Under the pieces are notes generated by a model. That model searched no databases and was not told where the DNA came from. It saw nothing but the letters and a program-made list of their open reading frames with translations. Source: Gossypium raimondii (Eukaryota > Streptophyta > Magnoliopsida > Malvales > Malvaceae). Taken from it: a stretch of 64,000 nucleotides of DNA. The stretch covers positions 3,815,501 through 3,879,500 of the forward strand of contig NC_068577.1 of assembly GCF_025698545.1 (NCBI RefSeq). The letters are read 5' to 3'. Shown here piece by piece: positions 11,193 through 22,985 of this stretch (positions are counted from its first letter, which is position 1; every line of letters begins with the position of its first letter). The position numbers and the translations under genes were made by a program.

Positions 11193-12950
11193 ATGGCGTC
11201 TCTAATGGCAATACGTCGTGGACGGAGCTCAACGCCACCTTTCACTTCTCTCTTAACCAAGGTACGCCTTAACTCCTCTCACTTCACTTCCAATCGCCAC
11301 TTCGATAGAACCCAGATTTTATCCCTGAGCTTAAAATCTCTTAGCACCTCCGCCATCCCAAATGAGTACCAGAGACCGCCGCCGCACCACCAAAACCAAC
11401 AACCGCCACCGTCGTCTGATCCCAGGGTCTTTCATGGCCAGCGAAACCCTAATTTTAATAACCAATGGAACCCTCAAAACCAGGGCTACCATCATCCGCA
11501 ACAACAGGGCGGGGTTTCTGATAACAATCAATGGAATCCCCAGCAAAATCAGGGTCAGGGTTATTCCCAACGAGGAAGGCCTAATCAATGGAATCCTCAG
11601 CAGAATCGAAGCTATCCTCAGTACCCAAATGCTAATCCGATGAATACGCAAATGCCTAGAAGCCCAAATCAATGGAGTAACCAAAATCAAGGCCAAGGGT
11701 ACCACCCTCAAGGTAGAAATTTTAACGAAAGAGCCCCGCAGAGTCAAAACCCTAATCAGTTCAGCCGTGAGAGAGGAAATCAAGGGCTAATGGTAGAGCA
11801 TGTGCAGGCTGAACCTGTTCCTTCATTGGTAGATTTAACGCGGTTGTGTCACGAGGGTAAAGTGAAAGAAGCTATCGAATTGATGGATAAAGGAGTTAAA
11901 GGCGATGCTAGTTGTTTTTCATATTTGTTCGGGTTAATCTGCAATCCCAAATCGCTCGAGGATGCGAAGAAAGTTCATGATTACTTCTTGCAGTCGACCT
12001 GTCGAGGCGACCTTGGATTGAACAATAAGGTGATTGAAATGTATGCAAAATGCGGTAGCATGACAGATGCACGGAGAGTTTTCGATCATATGCCTGATAG
12101 GAATATGGATTCTTGGCATTTAATGATAAATGGGTATGCAGACAATGGCTTGGGAGATGATGGGTTGCAGTTGTTTGAGCAGATGAGGACATTGGGGTTG
12201 AAACCGAATCAGCAGACTTTCCTCGCGGTTCTTTCGGCTTGTGGTAGCGCGGAAGCTATAGAAGAAGGGTTTATACATTTCCAATCTATGGAGAGCGAGT
12301 ATGGAATATCTCCGGGGGTTGAGCATTATGTGGGGCTTATAGGTGTTCTTGGAAAATCTGGTCATCTTTATGAAGCTAAAGAGTATATAGAGAAAAAATT
12401 GCCTTTCGAGCCAACTGCCGAAGTTTGGGAGGCATTGAGGAACTATGCTCGAATTCATGGAGATGTGGATCTTGAAGATTATGTTGAGGAGTTGATGATT
12501 GATCTTGACCCGTCAAAGGTTGATGCGAATAAAATCCCAACACCACCACCGAAGAAACATACTGCAATCAGCATGCTTGATGGAAAGAACAGAATCAGTG
12601 AGTTTCGAAATCCAACCCTTTACAAGGATGATGAGAAATTGAAGGCCTTGAAAGCAATGAAAGAAGCAAGTTACGTCCCTGACACGAGATACGTTCTTCA
12701 TGACATTGATCAAGAGGCGAAGGAGCAAGCGCTGCTGTACCACAGTGAACGATTGGCGATAGCGTTTGGTCTAATCAGTACCCCTGCAAGGCAAACCCTT
12801 AGGATCATCAAGAATCTCCGTGTATGCGGTGACTGTCACAATGCCATCAAGATCATATCGAGGATTGTCGGGAGGGAATTGATTATTAGAGACAACAAGC
12901 GCTTCCATCATTTCAAGGATGGCTTATGTTCTTGCGGTGATTACTGGTAA
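11193..12950 (+). CDS. DYW2: DYW-type PPR protein, organelle RNA-editing factor (DYW2-like)
   Basis: Intronless gene for 585 residues. The frame stays open 17 codons further upstream, but [13 protein letters not shown] at 11193 matches the Arabidopsis protein At2g15690 (DYW2) as I remember it and starts a basic, Ser-rich presumed organelle transit peptide. Residues about 60-190 are a Gln/Asn/Pro-rich linker with repeated NQWNPQ-like words. Only a few PPR motifs follow (about 215-430). The C-terminal DYW domain has [11 protein letters not shown], then [10 protein letters not shown] and the end CSCGDYW, so the HxE and CxxCH zinc ligands of the cytidine-deaminase-like domain are present. In Arabidopsis DYW2 acts in trans with E+-type PPR proteins and NUWA for C-to-U editing in chloroplasts and mitochondria. 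Convergent with the CML30-like gene 475 bp downstream. Confidence 0.92.
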   Translation: MASLMAIRRGRSSTPPFTSLLTKVRLNSSHFTSNRHFDRTQILSLSLKSLSTSAIPNEYQRPPPHHQNQQPPPSSDPRVFHGQRNPNFNNQWNPQNQGYHHPQQQGGVSDNNQWNPQQNQGQGYSQRGRPNQWNPQQNRSYPQYPNANPMNTQMPRSPNQWSNQNQGQGYHPQGRNFNERAPQSQNPNQFSRERGNQGLMVEHVQAEPVPSLVDLTRLCHEGKVKEAIELMDKGVKGDASCFSYLFGLICNPKSLEDAKKVHDYFLQSTCRGDLGLNNKVIEMYAKCGSMTDARRVFDHMPDRNMDSWHLMINGYADNGLGDDGLQLFEQMRTLGLKPNQQTFLAVLSACGSAEAIEEGFIHFQSMESEYGISPGVEHYVGLIGVLGKSGHLYEAKEYIEKKLPFEPTAEVWEALRNYARIHGDVDLEDYVEELMIDLDPSKVDANKIPTPPPKKHTAISMLDGKNRISEFRNPTLYKDDEKLKALKAMKEASYVPDTRYVLHDIDQEAKEQALLYHSERLAIAFGLISTPARQTLRIIKNLRVCGDCHNAIKIISRIVGRELIIRDNKRFHHFKDGLCSCGDYW

Positions 12951-13425
12951 AAGGTCTTGCATCACTTTTGCGAATTCTTTCCATTTGGAGTTTGACATGT
13001 AAAGTCCCAGAATATTAGGCAATATGCATTGCAGTGAAACAGTAGAACTGTTGTTGACTCGTTGCTTGTGTTTTCGAGTGAACGGTTCACTATTAGGCTA
13101 TACATACGCCCTTGTGCTTGTTCTGATGCTTAGTATGATATTTTTTCTGCTCTTCTACATAGCCATTATTCTGATGTTTTATCTTTAATAGTTTTGAGCT
13201 TACTTGTGTGATGTTACCCCTCGGCCTATGAACCCGTAGTGCTCTTGGCCGAGCTGAGGCACATCAACAATGTTAAAGTTGCAAATGATGCCCGTGTTTG
13301 ACAGTAGCACACACAAATTGTTGTTATTTGACAAACAAACCTTTCACTCTCTAAACAGAGAAATCAAAAGTTACATTGGGATATAAAAGAAACAATCAGA
13401 CCCAAACCGAAATGAAATGCCTCTT
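12951..13425. other. Convergent intergenic gap between two 3' UTRs
   Basis: The gap separates the stop codons of the DYW2-like (+) and CML30-like (-) genes, so it must hold both 3' UTRs and polyadenylation sites. No further gene was seen. Confidence 0.6.
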
Positions 13426-13980
13426 TTAATCTAGCTTCATAGTTCGAGTCATCATGGTTATAAATTCATCCATGTCTACCATACCGTCACCATCGGTGTC
13501 CACTGCTCTCACCATTTTCGTGCACTCTTCCAAGCTGCAACTCTCTCCAAGCCTCCTCAACATTTCCATCACTTCCTCTGCACTTATTTTGCCATCGCAG
13601 TTGAGATCGAATGTGTGGAAAGCATTCTGTATGTCCATTATTGTCACCCCACCGCTCCTCTTGTGTACTTCCACAAAGTCCTTGAAGTTGATAAAACCAT
13701 CTCCATCGAAATCGGCCAATTGAAAGATCTTGGGTACATCTCGAGTCATAGTTCCTTGCCCTAGTGCCCTCAACATGGCCTTGTACTCCATCTGAGAAAT
13801 CTTCCCATCTTTGTTGGAATCAAACTTATCAAAAACTTTCCTTAGTTCATCCAAATCAGGTTGGTAAGCAGTTAATAACCCCGAGTTTTGCCTGTCCCTG
13901 GAAAACAAGCGCAACGGTTTCCACAAGAACTTGTTTTGCGAAAGCTTGTATTGGAATTCGAGAAAGCCAACGTTTGACAT
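13426..13980 (-). CDS. CML30: Calmodulin-like protein with four EF-hands (CML30-like)
   Basis: Single-exon gene for 184 residues. Four 12-residue EF loops are intact: DSNKDGKISQME, DFDGDGFINFKD (Asp rather than Glu at position 12, which may lower calcium affinity or selectivity), DLNCDGKISAEE and DTDGDGMVDMDE. An N-terminal extension of about 50 residues, MSNVGFLEFQYKLS, precedes them and matches the start of Arabidopsis CML30 (At2g15680) from memory. An in-frame ATG 13 codons upstream (14019) is the alternative start. It is expected to sense calcium and bind target proteins. In Arabidopsis this gene neighbours DYW2, so the order supports orthology. Confidence 0.88.
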   Translation of the reverse strand: MSNVGFLEFQYKLSQNKFLWKPLRLFSRDRQNSGLLTAYQPDLDELRKVFDKFDSNKDGKISQMEYKAMLRALGQGTMTRDVPKIFQLADFDGDGFINFKDFVEVHKRSGGVTIMDIQNAFHTFDLNCDGKISAEEVMEMLRRLGESCSLEECTKMVRAVDTDGDGMVDMDEFITMMTRTMKLD

Positions 13981-14091
13981 GTCTGCTGGTATTTTTGTCC
14001 TGGAGATAGCAATTAACAAAACCCTGCAAGTGATGCAGGTTTCAAGCCTCGATGCTTGAATTTCGCAGCTCGCAGCTCAGACGCCATTCAA

Positions 14092-14100
14092 CTTTATATA
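14092..14100 (-). promoter_or_regulatory. TATA box of the CML30-like gene
   Basis: The minus strand reads TATATAAAG, about 110 bp upstream of the chosen ATG at 13980 and 75 bp upstream of the alternative ATG at 14019. It predicts transcription from about 14060-14070. Confidence 0.55.
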
Positions 14101-14433
14101 GGATGGTCATGGCAGATGAGAACAAAGTTATTCTAATTTCCAAAGCAAGAGATGAATTGCATTTAAGGTTACTATTTCATGCTTTAATGAGCCATAGGAA
14201 TAGATTCTTTAATAAAGTTCCAAGCAATTCCTTTTTCCCTCTTTTAAGTCTCAACAAGACCAATCCCTAAACCCTTTTTTTCCCTCTCAAGGTGGCTCTC
14301 TTTCACCCTCTATCCATGTAAAAGAATAAATTTTACATGACATGTTGAAAAAAGGTATTAGAAAAATACAACTCAGGGAAGTTAACAAAATATTCCAAAA
14401 AAATAAAAGAAGAAAAAGAAGCCTTCTTCATGT

Positions 14434-16448
14434 TCAAGGTGGCTTTCCATTATCCAAATCCTCCATCACTTCAATATCCTTCCGAGCTGTTATCTTTTGC
14501 ACGTAACCTGCAATGAACGATGATAAAGGCATTGACAAATGCCAAAAACTAGTTACTTTAGGCATCAAACAATCAAAAAGAGAATGACCGACTCATCATA
14601 TTCATCACCTTTGTTCAGTGTCTACATTCAAAACCACAAGTTAAAGAAACAAATTAACTTAACAGGAGTAAGTAAAGACTTTTCTAAACAAAATAGACAA
14701 TTACAATTCGGGAAGGTAAAGCGTAGTGACATGTGAGGACCGAATGCAGAGCTGGAGAATAAAATGCTGGACTGAAAAGCTTTCAAAGCAACCCTATAGA
14801 TAAAGCTTATTTATTATAAGCTAAAAATAAATTCTCAATGGCTGCTATATTATCAAGTATTGTAATCTCTCATAGAAAGAATACTGGTAAAAGAGAATAG
14901 CTTTACTCCTTAACCATTAAAGACACGATCAAAATAATAGCAAAATCTCAGAAAACAAAAGCATATGACTAAATTTCTCAAACAGCATCTAAATTCATTA
15001 ATACATATATTAAATTAACCTAGAAAGAAAAAAAAAGGTCATCAAAACCTCATAAAGCTTTATTTTCACAACCAATACTTAAAACAGGAAGCAGGATAGG
15101 GGAGAAAAAAAAAGTAACCAGATTTCTACTCAGGGAGTGACCAAAAGCTTAACCAGCAAGCTCATAAAGCTTCATTTTCACAAACAATGCCAAAATTGAA
15201 AGCAGGAAAAGGAACAAAAGTGGAACACAAAAAAAGGGGTTCCTAGATATACATTCAAATCTCCAGTCAGCTAGTGATGAAGCTGGACCGGGATCTAATC
15301 ATTGAAACCATGAAGAACAAAGGTTTACTTAGGGAATCCACATATATTATTGACAAGTTGAATTATGCTTGCTATTAAAGTTAATCAAGTTATATCATAA
15401 TTGCTATCTATGTTGCTTCGACTTTCATTTTTCCTACAGTACTTTTGTGACACTTGTGTTTGATGCATATCCGAACATGTGTATTGGAATATGATCCTCC
15501 AAAAATCCTTCAATACATGAAAATTTTGATAAAGAAATGAACATATGCATGTTGAACACATATCTATACATATCCATGTCCGACTTTGTTACCGACAAGT
15601 GGTTAGAAGAAGTGGAAGTGAATTTCTTCCCCAGGTATTCGAACAAGTTCGAATACTGGAGTCGTTAATTGTTGGGAGGGCTTTACCTGCATCCTGGCCC
15701 AAACAGGACTAGTCTCAGAACTTAAAATGGAAGAGGACACTTGACATTGATACTCAAAATCCTAGCAGCATACATTGCAGTTCATAAGAAAAGGCAGATA
15801 GCCCATACACACTTCCAAGTAGAATTTTGATACCAAGAAGAAGAAAATTTACCAATTCCAAGGCAAGGTATACATTTGCAAATAATCTCTTTCCCTCTTT
15901 TATTATAGTAGCTTTGAAGTCCAGTCCCTTGACAACTCCTGCACTTCCCAGTCCATTCATAAACCACTTCCTTACAATCCTACAAACAAAACCCATTAAA
16001 GATTAACCAATACTAATCCCTAAAAACTAAAACATTTCCCTCGAACTGAATTCAAAGCTTGTAAAGAAAGGACCTGGATTTCAGGGTCACATTGTAGTCG
16101 CTTATCGATTTCTTCAGGTCCAACAGGGGAAGTATCAGGGTAAGTCATGGGAAGGGGAAGAGGTTCATCGTCGTTAGTCAAATAACTCTCTGTGTCCCTC
16201 GACCATTTCTTGACCTTGATGCTACTCCCAGCCGGAGCTTCGTAGCTGATTTCTTGCCCGATTCGCGCACCACCTCCGTAAACGTTGTCGGAAGTTGTTG
16301 TCGTGGTCGGGAATTGGAACCACTTACGGAATGTTGGGCCGGAAGGGGCGTCTCCGGCGGCGGCGAAACAGCGAAATGAGGTCCGGGAAAGGAGAGGGAG
16401 GAGCGGAGATGGCTTGGCGTGGAAAAGGCTAGGGTTTGGAGGTAACAT
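14434..16448 (-). CDS. DnaJ-type Cys-rich zinc-finger protein, probably organellar
   Basis: Three exons on the minus strand: 16448-16074, 15979-15853 and 14507-14434, joined by GT-AG introns in frame (191 residues). Exon 1 starts [14 protein letters not shown], a Ser/Pro/Leu-rich presumed transit peptide, followed by FRKWFQFP and a charged region. Exon 2 encodes [14 protein letters not shown] and [11 protein letters not shown], two CxxCxGxG motifs as in DnaJ/BSD2-type zinc fingers. Exon 3 encodes [20 protein letters not shown] and ends GKPP. No J domain, so it is not a full DnaJ chaperone. Relatives are annotated as 'chaperone protein dnaJ-related'; the exact role is unknown to me. An ATG at 16592 in the same frame is a less likely start. 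Confidence 0.85.
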
Positions 16449-17012
16449 TCGAGTAAAAAAAAAAACTGAAAAAAGGAATTGAAAAGATGAAAGGGTTGAA
16501 GAAGAAGAAAGTAAGAAAGGGATAATGGGGAATTTGATGAAGAACAATGAAAAAGGGAGGGAGATTTTTGCAAAGCTCAAAGCTCCCTGCAATTTTCTTC
16601 TTTTTTTTTTTTTTGGCTATGGACTTTCCAAAGAGGATTTTACTGGCCCACCACCACCATGTTTTTAATCTTAAAATCAACATTGTCATTTTCTCATTCA
16701 AACATCTTCAAGACATAAATTCATACATCTCTTAAAATCAGCATTATCAGTCTACTTATCTGCTAATTACTCACTCTTCCTCTTCTTCTTCAAATTTAAT
16801 TCACAGGTTGATTTTAGTTAATGTTCAAGAGCTGTTTGTAGTTTCACTTTCTTGGGTTTAACACTACCAACTGTTCCACACTCCATAAGTGGGAGAAAGT
16901 AAAAACTTGGTTCTTTTTTTCTATATCCCATTTTGAGTTTTTACTATTTCAATATATAGAGGATAAAAGCTGTAAATTTGGGTTGAATTATGCCAACTGA
17001 TTTCTCTTAGGC
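16449..17012. other. Promoter region and intergenic sequence
   Basis: Upstream of the minus-strand zinc-finger gene; it contains a poly-T run near 16600. No other gene was recognised. Confidence 0.4.
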
Positions 17013-17190
17013 TTAGTTTGGATGGGCGGTGTGTTTAGCTCCGGTGAGGTTAAAAACAGCGGTGGCGGTGAGATTAGTTACTGTAGCGGTGATATTTGCT
17101 ACTGTAGCAGTGAGATTAGAAACAGCGGTGGAGTGTGTGTTTGGATTCAAACGCAGCTGTAGCGGTGAGGTGAAAATAGAAAATAACTTT
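17013..17190. mobile_element. TIR-transposon end, related to the MITE at 40966
   Basis: The stretch from TTTGGATGGGCGGTG through AACAGCGGTGGCGGTGAGA to repeated 'CTGTAGCGGTGA' words matches the reverse complement of the right half of the MITE at 40966-41099. A possible partner end near 21482-21560 (reverse complement begins about CTGTTTGGAAAGC and contains CACCTCACCGG) shares only short words, so the full extent is unproven. Confidence 0.5.
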
Positions 17191-19251
17191 TAAGGACATT
17201 AAATTAAAAATGATATATAATAGAAGTTTTTAAAATTATTTAACAATTACAAAATTAATAAATGATTAAAAATTATTACAATTATATTTATTTTCAATAA
17301 TAAATAATTAAAAATAAATTATTACAATTACATAAATATGCTACTGCTGGTTTTTACTAATTCTTAACACATAAGTTGCTGAACAGCTCAGTTTAACAAG
17401 AAGGTTTAACTGTGTTACTCAATTGGACTAATTCCGTTATCTATGTTTGTATGAAATTTTGCCTACATACCAAATCCTTTAAAATGTTTTACTAATTTGA
17501 ACAATATTATAAGACATTGCGGGTGATAAAAATTAACTTGGAGATATAATATAAGATTAAAGACGTCAAAATATGACTTTATAACATTAGCAATTGTTAA
17601 ATCCCTGTTTAACCTACAATCAATCAAAACATTATTTCAACAGAAATTGGATAAAATATTTTTTAAAATGTAACATTCATATTTTCAAAATATTTTTATA
17701 CTTTTCATTTCATTCTTACCATTTATATACTAAATCAAATTTAAATATATAATTTCTGCTTCATTTATATTGAAACCCAAGGCATACACTTCAAATCTAG
17801 ATCCATGTTTCCAACATCACACTAGTGTATTTGTCCAATAGATTGGAATATTCATCAGAAGAGAAAATGCAAAATGATTCACATTTGAGCTAAAGATGAA
17901 GCAATGCAATGATGAATGAAAAATGATACATTTCTTAATTTCAGAAGAAATCCAATAGAAACCACATGTTCAATTCTTCATCAACATATCTGATTCATTT
18001 CTTATTGTTCATGGTTCAAAAACCATCAAAAGCTTGAACGAGTCAATTATATCATTCATCATCCAACTACTGTTGCATCTGGATTAATACAAGCATGCTG
18101 ATTAACTGAAAAAGAAAAACCAAACAAATAAACAAAATGTGGACAACAACCCTTATTAATGTCGGAAACCCCAAAACTGCAACCCCTTTTAACTTCAAGT
18201 GTCTCAAGAAATTGCTATGCTACAATACCTGCATTTGTTCAATAACAAGCTACTAAGAGAGTGAATCAGATGGGACTGGTGCACCATTAAATTCAGCCAT
18301 AAGTGCTCAGAGGCCTGTTCACATGCCAGAAACATTTTTAAAATCGGTAATATCAGCTTCGTAACAACATAAGTATAAGATACAATCTCACTGAGATTAT
18401 TGGTGCAAGGAATTATATTTGGATTACAGATTACTATAACATGTAAGCCTTTTCCAACTATTGGAAGGTCAGCTATACAGACCATATAACAATACTACAC
18501 TATTTTATCCTTTGAGACTGAATTACTGGTAAAGCTAAGAAAAAGTGAGGTCCTTTCTTGTAGGTTCAAATATGAATCTAACTTGAAACAAAACAAACAT
18601 ACAAAACAATTCAAGAAATCAGGTGATAAAAAAATAGTGCATTTAAATATCTTGAACCCTCGTACTTATAATTTATAACCAAAATTGAAGAATGGAAGGA
18701 ATTTCTAGAATGTAACCATGCCCTTATAGTATATGGATGGTATAAAATCCAAGATATATACAAGCATCCTCCACTCGAAGATAGTAGAAATGCTCCACTG
18801 CAGTTTACTTTGCATTGCAAATAGAGAGAGAGCAACTTTATAGATCCAATCTCTATGGAATACAAATAACAAGAACATGCAGGAGGATCTAACCTTTTCT
18901 GCTAGCACCAGAAGTTCAGAAATGAAACTTGGCCTTAGAAATATATTCAATGGAATAAAGTAAGAAACTCCAAATGCTAATAATATCATATAAAACAAGC
19001 AAATAACAGGATCAAATCAAATATAAAAAAGGACTAGAGAGCCACTTAAGTTAAACTGGCACTTAAAAACGTTGCAGCTCTACTATACGTCCAAGAAACA
19101 CCCTTCACGTGGTATATATTACAACCATGCATATACGAACATGGCAGCTTACTGATCTTTCAGCATTATTATCAAGAGTGATATATGTTCTGTAATGAAT
19201 AGAATGAAATTGGAGAAGGAAGAAAACCTTTACCCATTAAAACTTTGTTAC
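17191..19251. other. AT-rich sequence, no gene recognised
   Basis: No exon could be matched. Exons for the rest of the BLISTER-like C terminus were expected here on the minus strand and were not recognised. Confidence 0.35.
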
Positions 19252-20459
19252 CTTCTCTTCCAAACCAATGACTTCAGAAGCCAATATATTAGCACGTTCA
19301 TCAGCTGCATTACATTCTAGTCGTGCATTTGCATATTCCATTTTAAAAGACTCGAGCTCTGCCTGCAATACCAAACACCAGACATAGCAAGAATAAAAAA
19401 AAGGTATACGCTGAAATAGAATGTTGTTGACATTTTAAAAAGTATTTGTAACAAGCTCCCTAACAATTTGAACATCACCAGACAAAGAACACAAGAGAAT
19501 AAAAAGCAGATCAGCATACATACAACATAGCATTTTAAAATACAGCATAAAACTGAATTCATCCTGTGCACCATCCTTTGCAACAAAAGAAAACCATTCA
19601 AAACAAAGACTTATTGATTGAATCTAGGAAAAAATAGACAAGCTCCAGCCTTAAGGATCATTTTTATAGATAAAAAGTTATTAAGCATCTAACCTAAAAC
19701 CAATAGGCAATAGGTTGAGAGGCCCAACCTGAATATAAACCCGAAACAAACCCAATATTTAATAACTTTGGGATAGCACTACTTAAGGCCCCTTCAAGTG
19801 TAGATCAAAGGGCATAGACATGGACAACCTCAAGAGGGTTCCTTGTGCTGCATTTTTTGGTTAATGGGTACCATCAAAGATGCAATAGGCAGCAGTAGGT
19901 ATCTCAATTTTTAGATAGAACTTTATCTAAGCACAAACAAGTCTAAATCAATGTGCATATGTGCACACATGACACATGCCATACAAACACCATTGCATTA
20001 ACCATATGACATAAAGTGGTATGTAGTTATATGAGATTCAATTATTTCTAACAATTTGAAGTGACTACCAGTACCTAAATATAGTAGATACTAACCAGTT
20101 GGGCCTTGATTTCTTCTTGTAAGCTCTCCATGTCAGATCTTAGCCGGTTGACAATGCTTCTCTGGGGAGAAAAGTAAATGTAAGATAATTAAGAGATTTT
20201 TAAGAAGGATTGAGAATACAAATTAGGATAATGAAATGACAGAAAGTGCTGCAATGGAGAAGCACGATGAACTGATAAAAAAAACATATCATGACCATGA
20301 CAGCTGGTAATGCTGCTAATCTAATATTTGGAAACAAACCTGTTGGTTATAACTATCAATCAAAGATGAATTTTCAGCAGCCAAAGATTCTGCTAATGTA
20401 CGTGAGGCCTCAAGAGCTCGTTACAGTGAAAACTTTTCCTGAGTCAAGTCTTCGATATG
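19252..20459 (-). pseudogene. BLISTER-like coiled-coil gene fragment with in-frame stop
   Basis: Three phase-0 exons with good splice signals: 20459-20340 (HIEDLTQEKFSL, stop, RALEASRTLAESLAAENSSL), 20161-20096 (RSIVNRLRSDMESLQEEIKA) and 19362-19252 (AELESFKMEYANARLECNAA, then DERANILASEVIGLEEK). The order and sequence match, from memory, the coiled-coil region of BLISTER (At3g23980), a Polycomb- and stress-linked plant protein. A TAA at 20421-20423 interrupts exon 1 where a Gln codon is expected. Neither the N-terminal nor the C-terminal exons were found nearby. It is most likely a partial copy moved or left by rearrangement. The splice sites are still intact, so it is fairly young. Confidence 0.7.
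19415..19612. repeat. Duplicated ~200-bp segment, copy 1
   Basis: Nearly identical to 20536-20740, in the same orientation. It lies immediately upstream (gene sense) of BLISTER-like exon 3, in what would be an intron. Confidence 0.85.
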
Positions 20460-20535
20460 CTGCAGAATAAGGATGAATAGATTAGAAAAGCCAAGACAAT
20501 GAACAGAGAAAACATTAATAAACAAAATCGTTAAC

Positions 20536-20740
20536 AAATAGAATGTTTTTGACATTTTAAAAAGTATTTGTAACAAGCTCCCTAACAATTTGAACATCAC
20601 CAGACAAAGAACACAAGAGAATAAAATGCAGATCAGCATACATACAGCATAGCATTTTAAAATACAGCATAAAACTGAATTCATCCTGTGCACCATCCTT
20701 CGCAACAAAAGAAAACCATTCAAAACAAAGACTTTATTGA
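20536..20740. repeat. Duplicated ~200-bp segment, copy 2
   Basis: Same sequence as 19415-19612 with only a few differences. It lies just upstream (gene sense) of the first preserved BLISTER-like exon. Confidence 0.85.
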
Positions 20741-22977
20741 TCAGACTATTGAAGAGTCATAAAAGAAGTCACAGGAGTCTAACAACAAAAATTTTCACTG
20801 CAAGCATCTTTAGAAGCAAAAGTTTGCAACATTAATCATAACAACAACTCCGATTCTACAGAATAGCAAATAAACTCACCAATTCTACAGAATAGCAAGG
20901 AATCATAAGAACAACTCCGATCAAGAACTTTTGCTCCTGTCAATCCAAGAACACAAAATTTAAAAAAAAATACAAAACCAAATAAGGAAAAAAATGAAAA
21001 TTTCAATTAGAAAAAAAGAGAAACACAAAAACTTACCTCAATATTCTTGTATGGAGAAAGATGCTCGAAAATAAGAAACAATGAAAGGAAAATTGTTATG
21101 ACTGAAAATTATTAGAAATCAAAGAACGACCATCGCCTTAAGCCAAGACCCAACGAAGAATTCATGGTAGATTTGCCTGATAAAGAGAGAAAGAGAGGAA
21201 ACATAACAGAATATGCTGAGAAGAGAACATGAAGAACGAAAGAAGAAAAAGGAATGAAGAACGAATGAAGGAGAAGGAGCCTTACCTGGATGAAGGAGGA
21301 ACCAGAAGAAGTCCTTGACCAAACTGATTTGCAGCCCAATGGGAAGGGGAAAGGGGAGAAGAAGGGTAACCAAACATTAGAAAAGCCTGAAGAATGCAAC
21401 TGAAGAATATATGGGTAAAAGAGGAAAACAAAAAGCAATTGAAGTTGCTAAATTTTTACTGGAACAAAATGCTCTAGTCTAGAATTAAGCCTCCGGTGAG
21501 GTGAAATACATTTTCAACGCACTGAAGAATGCTTTCCAAACAGTTTTGCCTTTACTAACATTTCAGTTGCAATTTTTTTTAACCTAAAAAAGCTAATGTA
21601 TTGAGATACAGTTGCATCTAAAAGAGGCATTAATTGCCAGTAAAAGGTATTCAATTAAATGCGTTTTTTCTCTTTCTCCTCGATTAAAAAAAAGAGAAAA
21701 ACGCCTTCAACATACTCTTTTTAAAATCGACTTAGTTACTTATTTAATTTCTTTTTAGTCATAATTTAAGTTATTTTAATTTTGTACATATTGCGTATAC
21801 GTTATTATTAGTTTCAAACCATATTTTTTATTAATTTTTATATGTTATTTTAAACGCATACTTATATTATAAATACATGGTCTCCACATGTATACGTATA
21901 TGATAACTTTTCTAATACATTATTTAAGCCTTTGATTGAGTTGGTGTCATGAGTCAACTAGACAACAACTCGGTTGTGAGATGATAAAAGACCATGCATT
22001 TTATAAAATGAGTTATCTTGTTATTATGGTGTTTTGTCTTTTCATAATTTAATAAATCAATAAAAATTACACATAATAAGATTTGAACCAAGATCAATGT
22101 ATATAAAACTTAAATCTTCAACTTTACCATCTCATCTAATATTTTATTTAGCTCTTAATAAAATTTTATTAAATATTTTGTTCACCCATAAAAATATAAT
22201 TTAGTACCTAATAATATATTTTTTTATATTTTTACTATAATTTTCTTATTGAAATTGGTCTCATTAGTTAATCCTTATGTCTATGCTAAAATAATTTTAT
22301 GACTTTATTTAAGGTAACATCAATACAATTAGATTTATAGTATAATATAAAAAGTATATTTATTAAAATTTATAAAAATAAATAAATAATGTTTTAGTTG
22401 AAATGATATGCATGTAATTTAAATTTAAATCTCATCATAATATTATTTTTATTAAAAAAATGAAAAGACAAAACACACTCGTATTAATATTTTTTAAATG
22501 TAATTTTATATTTAAAGTTTTCATTTATTTTTAAAAAATATAAATTAAAAAGAATGTTGATTTTTCACCACAAATCATGGCCTAATGATTTGTTGCATAG
22601 GTGGAACTGTCCCAAGCCTTTGGTGTTGGGCCCAAACATTTTCCTTTTATCCACTTATTAATTTTGTTCAAATTCAGATTAACTAATTGGGCTTTCTAGG
22701 CCCATTAAACCTAACTAGTAACTGCCATTAATAGTGATTAAAAAAGAAAAAAGAAAGTTGTATGACTTGAATATAATTTTGATCAATGTCTTGGAGTTTG
22801 AATTTAAAAAATAAGTAACCCGTGTTGGTTTGATGGTTAGGATGTTCATCGCCTCAGGTGTGACTTGAGTATGAGTCATATTACTGTTAGGATTTTATCC
22901 TCTTTTTATAATTCATCAAAATAAAAAATAAAAACAAATTATTACGACATAAGTCATTTAAAGTATAATAAATTATG
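20741..22977. other. No gene recognised; possible element end near 21482-21560
   Basis: Purine-rich on the plus strand to about 21440, then AT-rich. Long minus-strand frames near 21112-21438 are pyrimidine-rich and look non-coding. Confidence 0.35.
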
Positions 22978-22985
22978 GTGCAGTA

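Noticed and set aside
11331-12743. Several frames on the minus strand of the DYW2-like gene
   Set aside because: Shadows of the real gene; they lack any recognisable domain while the plus frame is a full DYW protein.
16178-16701. Pro/Ser/Phe-rich frames overlapping zinc-finger exon 1
   Set aside because: Other-frame shadows of exon 1 and its pyrimidine-rich upstream region; only one frame joins to the CRSCQG exon.
18204-18485. Possible C-terminal exon of the BLISTER-like gene
   Set aside because: A minus-strand frame is open here but shows no match to the expected coiled-coil or C-terminal sequence.
21112-21438. Phe/Ser/Leu-rich minus-strand frames of 84-108 codons
   Set aside because: Composition is that of a polypyrimidine stretch; no start context, splice partner or family resemblance.
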